Assembly (NCBI GenBank): GCA_001897675.1
Contig: MKUE01000010.1
Coordinates: 1-43,208 of the forward strand
Direction of reading: 5' to 3'
DNA: 43,208 nt
From: Thiobacillus sp. 65-1059
GTDB taxonomy: Bacteria > Pseudomonadota > Gammaproteobacteria > Burkholderiales > Thiobacillaceae
The notes below the pieces were generated by a model. It ran no database searches, was not told the DNA's origin, and was given only the letters and a program-made list of their open reading frames with translations. Positions 42,569 to 43,208 of the stretch are shown here, piece after piece; the first letter of the stretch is position 1; the number at the start of each line of letters is the position of its first letter. The position numbers and the translations under genes are program-made.

Positions 42569-42694
42569 CCGGGCAGCGACACATAAGCTGCCGCTGGCTT
42601 GATCGAATGGATGAATCGCCTTCGTATCCCGCAGCTTTTGCTGGCCGCGAGATACGTCAATAGCTAGCGACAGTTTCTAGCGGAAAGGCAGATA

Positions 42695-42967
42695 CTACTT
42701 TTTGGCTTTCTCTGGGCCAATCGACAATTCCTCCTTCAATTTGTCGATACTGGCCTTGCCAAAGCCTTTCACGTTATCCAGCTCATCCAGATGCTTGAAA
42801 TTGCCATTGGCTTCCCGGTACATGATGATTGCCTTGGCTTTCGCTGGCCCCAGACCCTTGACCACCTCGAGTTCCGACTGTGTAGCAGTATTGATATTCA
42901 CCGCTGCGAAAGCCGGAAGCACCATCAACCCCAGCAATGCCAATAGACTCTTATACAGCTTGTTCAT
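42695..42967 (-). CDS. ComEA-like helix-hairpin-helix DNA-binding protein
   Basis: 90-residue exported protein. The signal peptide MNKLYKSLLALLGLMVLPAF is followed by AVNINTATQSELEVVKGLGPAKAKAIIMYRE and LDNVKGFGKASIDKLKEEL, the two helix-hairpin-helix motifs (VKGLGPAKA, VKGFGKASI) of ComEA. ComEA binds incoming DNA in the periplasm during transformation. AAAAGGAGGAAAT gives a very strong ribosome-binding site. No comE-type operon partner adjoins it, but comEC occurs 6 kb away. Confidence 0.9.
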   Translation of the reverse strand: MNKLYKSLLALLGLMVLPAFAAVNINTATQSELEVVKGLGPAKAKAIIMYREANGNFKHLDELDNVKGFGKASIDKLKEELSIGPEKAKK

Positions 42968-43045
42968 ATTTCCTCCTTTTAAGGTTTAGTGATCGTGAGC
43001 CTATGCCCACACAGCCAAGTTACCTTCAGGAGAAGAAATGTTCCA

Positions 43046-43061
43046 TACAACTAAAGTTGTA
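43046..43061 (-). promoter_or_regulatory. Perfect palindrome upstream of comEA-like gene
   Basis: TACAACT-AA-AGTTGTA lies about 80 bp upstream of the ComEA-like start. The 7-bp arms are perfect. It could be a regulator site for this gene; no promoter was resolved around it. Confidence 0.35.
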
Positions 43062-43119
43062 GATGAACTCTAATTCCATGTTTTTATTGAGAAAATATTT
43101 TCCACCAAACGCGGCCAAT

Positions 43120-43150
43120 AAAAAACCCCCTCATTTTGAGGGGGTTTTTT
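43120..43150 (-). terminator. Strong intrinsic terminator of the rRNA operon
   Basis: A-run, CCCCCTCA, loop TT, TGAGGGGG and T-run: a perfect 8-bp GC-rich stem flanked by A6 and T6, working in both directions. It lies about 25 bp downstream of the 5S rRNA end, as expected for the end of an rRNA operon, and would also shield the comEA-like gene from read-through. Confidence 0.9.
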
Positions 43151-43174
43151 ATGTACCTTTAGGTACGCATAAGG

Positions 43175-43208
43175 AGTCTGACGATGACCTACTTTCACAG
43201 GCGAATGC
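43175..43208 (-). rRNA. rrf: 5S ribosomal RNA, 3' end (partial)
   Basis: The last 34 bases, read on the minus strand, contain GTGAAAGTAGGTCATCGTCA, the conserved 3' portion of betaproteobacterial 5S rRNA (the GTAGGTCATCG strand of the terminal helix). The rest, and presumably 23S and 16S, lie beyond the right edge. The exact 3' end (43175 or up to 3 bases nearer 43178) is uncertain. Confidence 0.85.

Overview
The window comes from a GC-rich Proteobacterium, most likely a betaproteobacterium of the Nitrosomonadales/Thiobacillus type. The evidence is the gene content: a rnfH-ratA/smpB neighbourhood, a coupled lolC-lolD-comEC-relA operon, an EpsI protein typical of exosortase-bearing betaproteobacteria, and a partial 5S rRNA whose 3' end looks betaproteobacterial. 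The species is not identified. Most genes are on the minus strand, so regions are often read from right to left.

Region 1 (1-1.9 kb) is an arsenic-resistance operon on the minus strand: arsR, two different low-molecular-weight-phosphatase-type arsenate reductases, and the start of an ACR3-type arsenite efflux pump that runs off the left edge. A perfect inverted repeat just upstream of arsR is the likely ArsR operator. Region 2 (1.95-4.9 kb) holds a REP-associated tyrosine transposase (RAYT) between arrays of paired REP hairpins (BIMEs), with another BIME beyond the next gene. Two unrelated FAD flavoproteins and a ParE-type toxin-antitoxin pair follow.

Region 3 (6.9-23.5 kb) is a Wzx/Wzy-type exopolysaccharide locus read right to left: undecaprenyl-diphosphate synthase, an outer-membrane beta-barrel protein made of three internal repeats, a large SLBB/Wza-type export protein, a Wzz-type chain-length protein, EpsI, flippase, methyltransferase, five glycosyltransferases or similar proteins, an AT-rich Wzy-like polymerase, an H-NS family protein and a WecA/MraY-type initiating transferase. 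No exosortase is present although EpsI is. A degenerate BIME interrupts the export part of the operon, and a possible 33-codon ORF couples the SLBB gene to the Wzz gene.

Region 4 (23.9-27.5 kb) carries guaB and guaA, which are separated by a small insert: a four-helix-bundle (S23/IVS family) gene flanked by inverted, GAG-rich short repeats. This looks like a discrete mobile unit inserted between two purine genes. Region 5 (27.6-32.3 kb) has a small lipoprotein, rnfH-ratA, smpB, a 57-residue Arg-rich ORF, tRNA 2-selenouridine synthase, and a DyP peroxidase coupled to a small membrane protein. Region 6 (32.3-42.5 kb) has the lolC-lolD-comEC-relA operon, yjbQ, an RpfE-like gene, rimO, a small membrane protein and a ZIP-family metal transporter. 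The window ends with a ComEA-like secreted DNA-binding protein, a strong terminator and the 3' end of a 5S rRNA (minus strand), so an rRNA operon lies just to the right.

The least explained features are the triplicated outer-membrane protein in the polysaccharide operon, the repeat-bounded four-helix-bundle insert between guaB and guaA, and a loop-extended REP variant found at two loci 18 kb apart. All identifications come from reading motifs; no database search was run.
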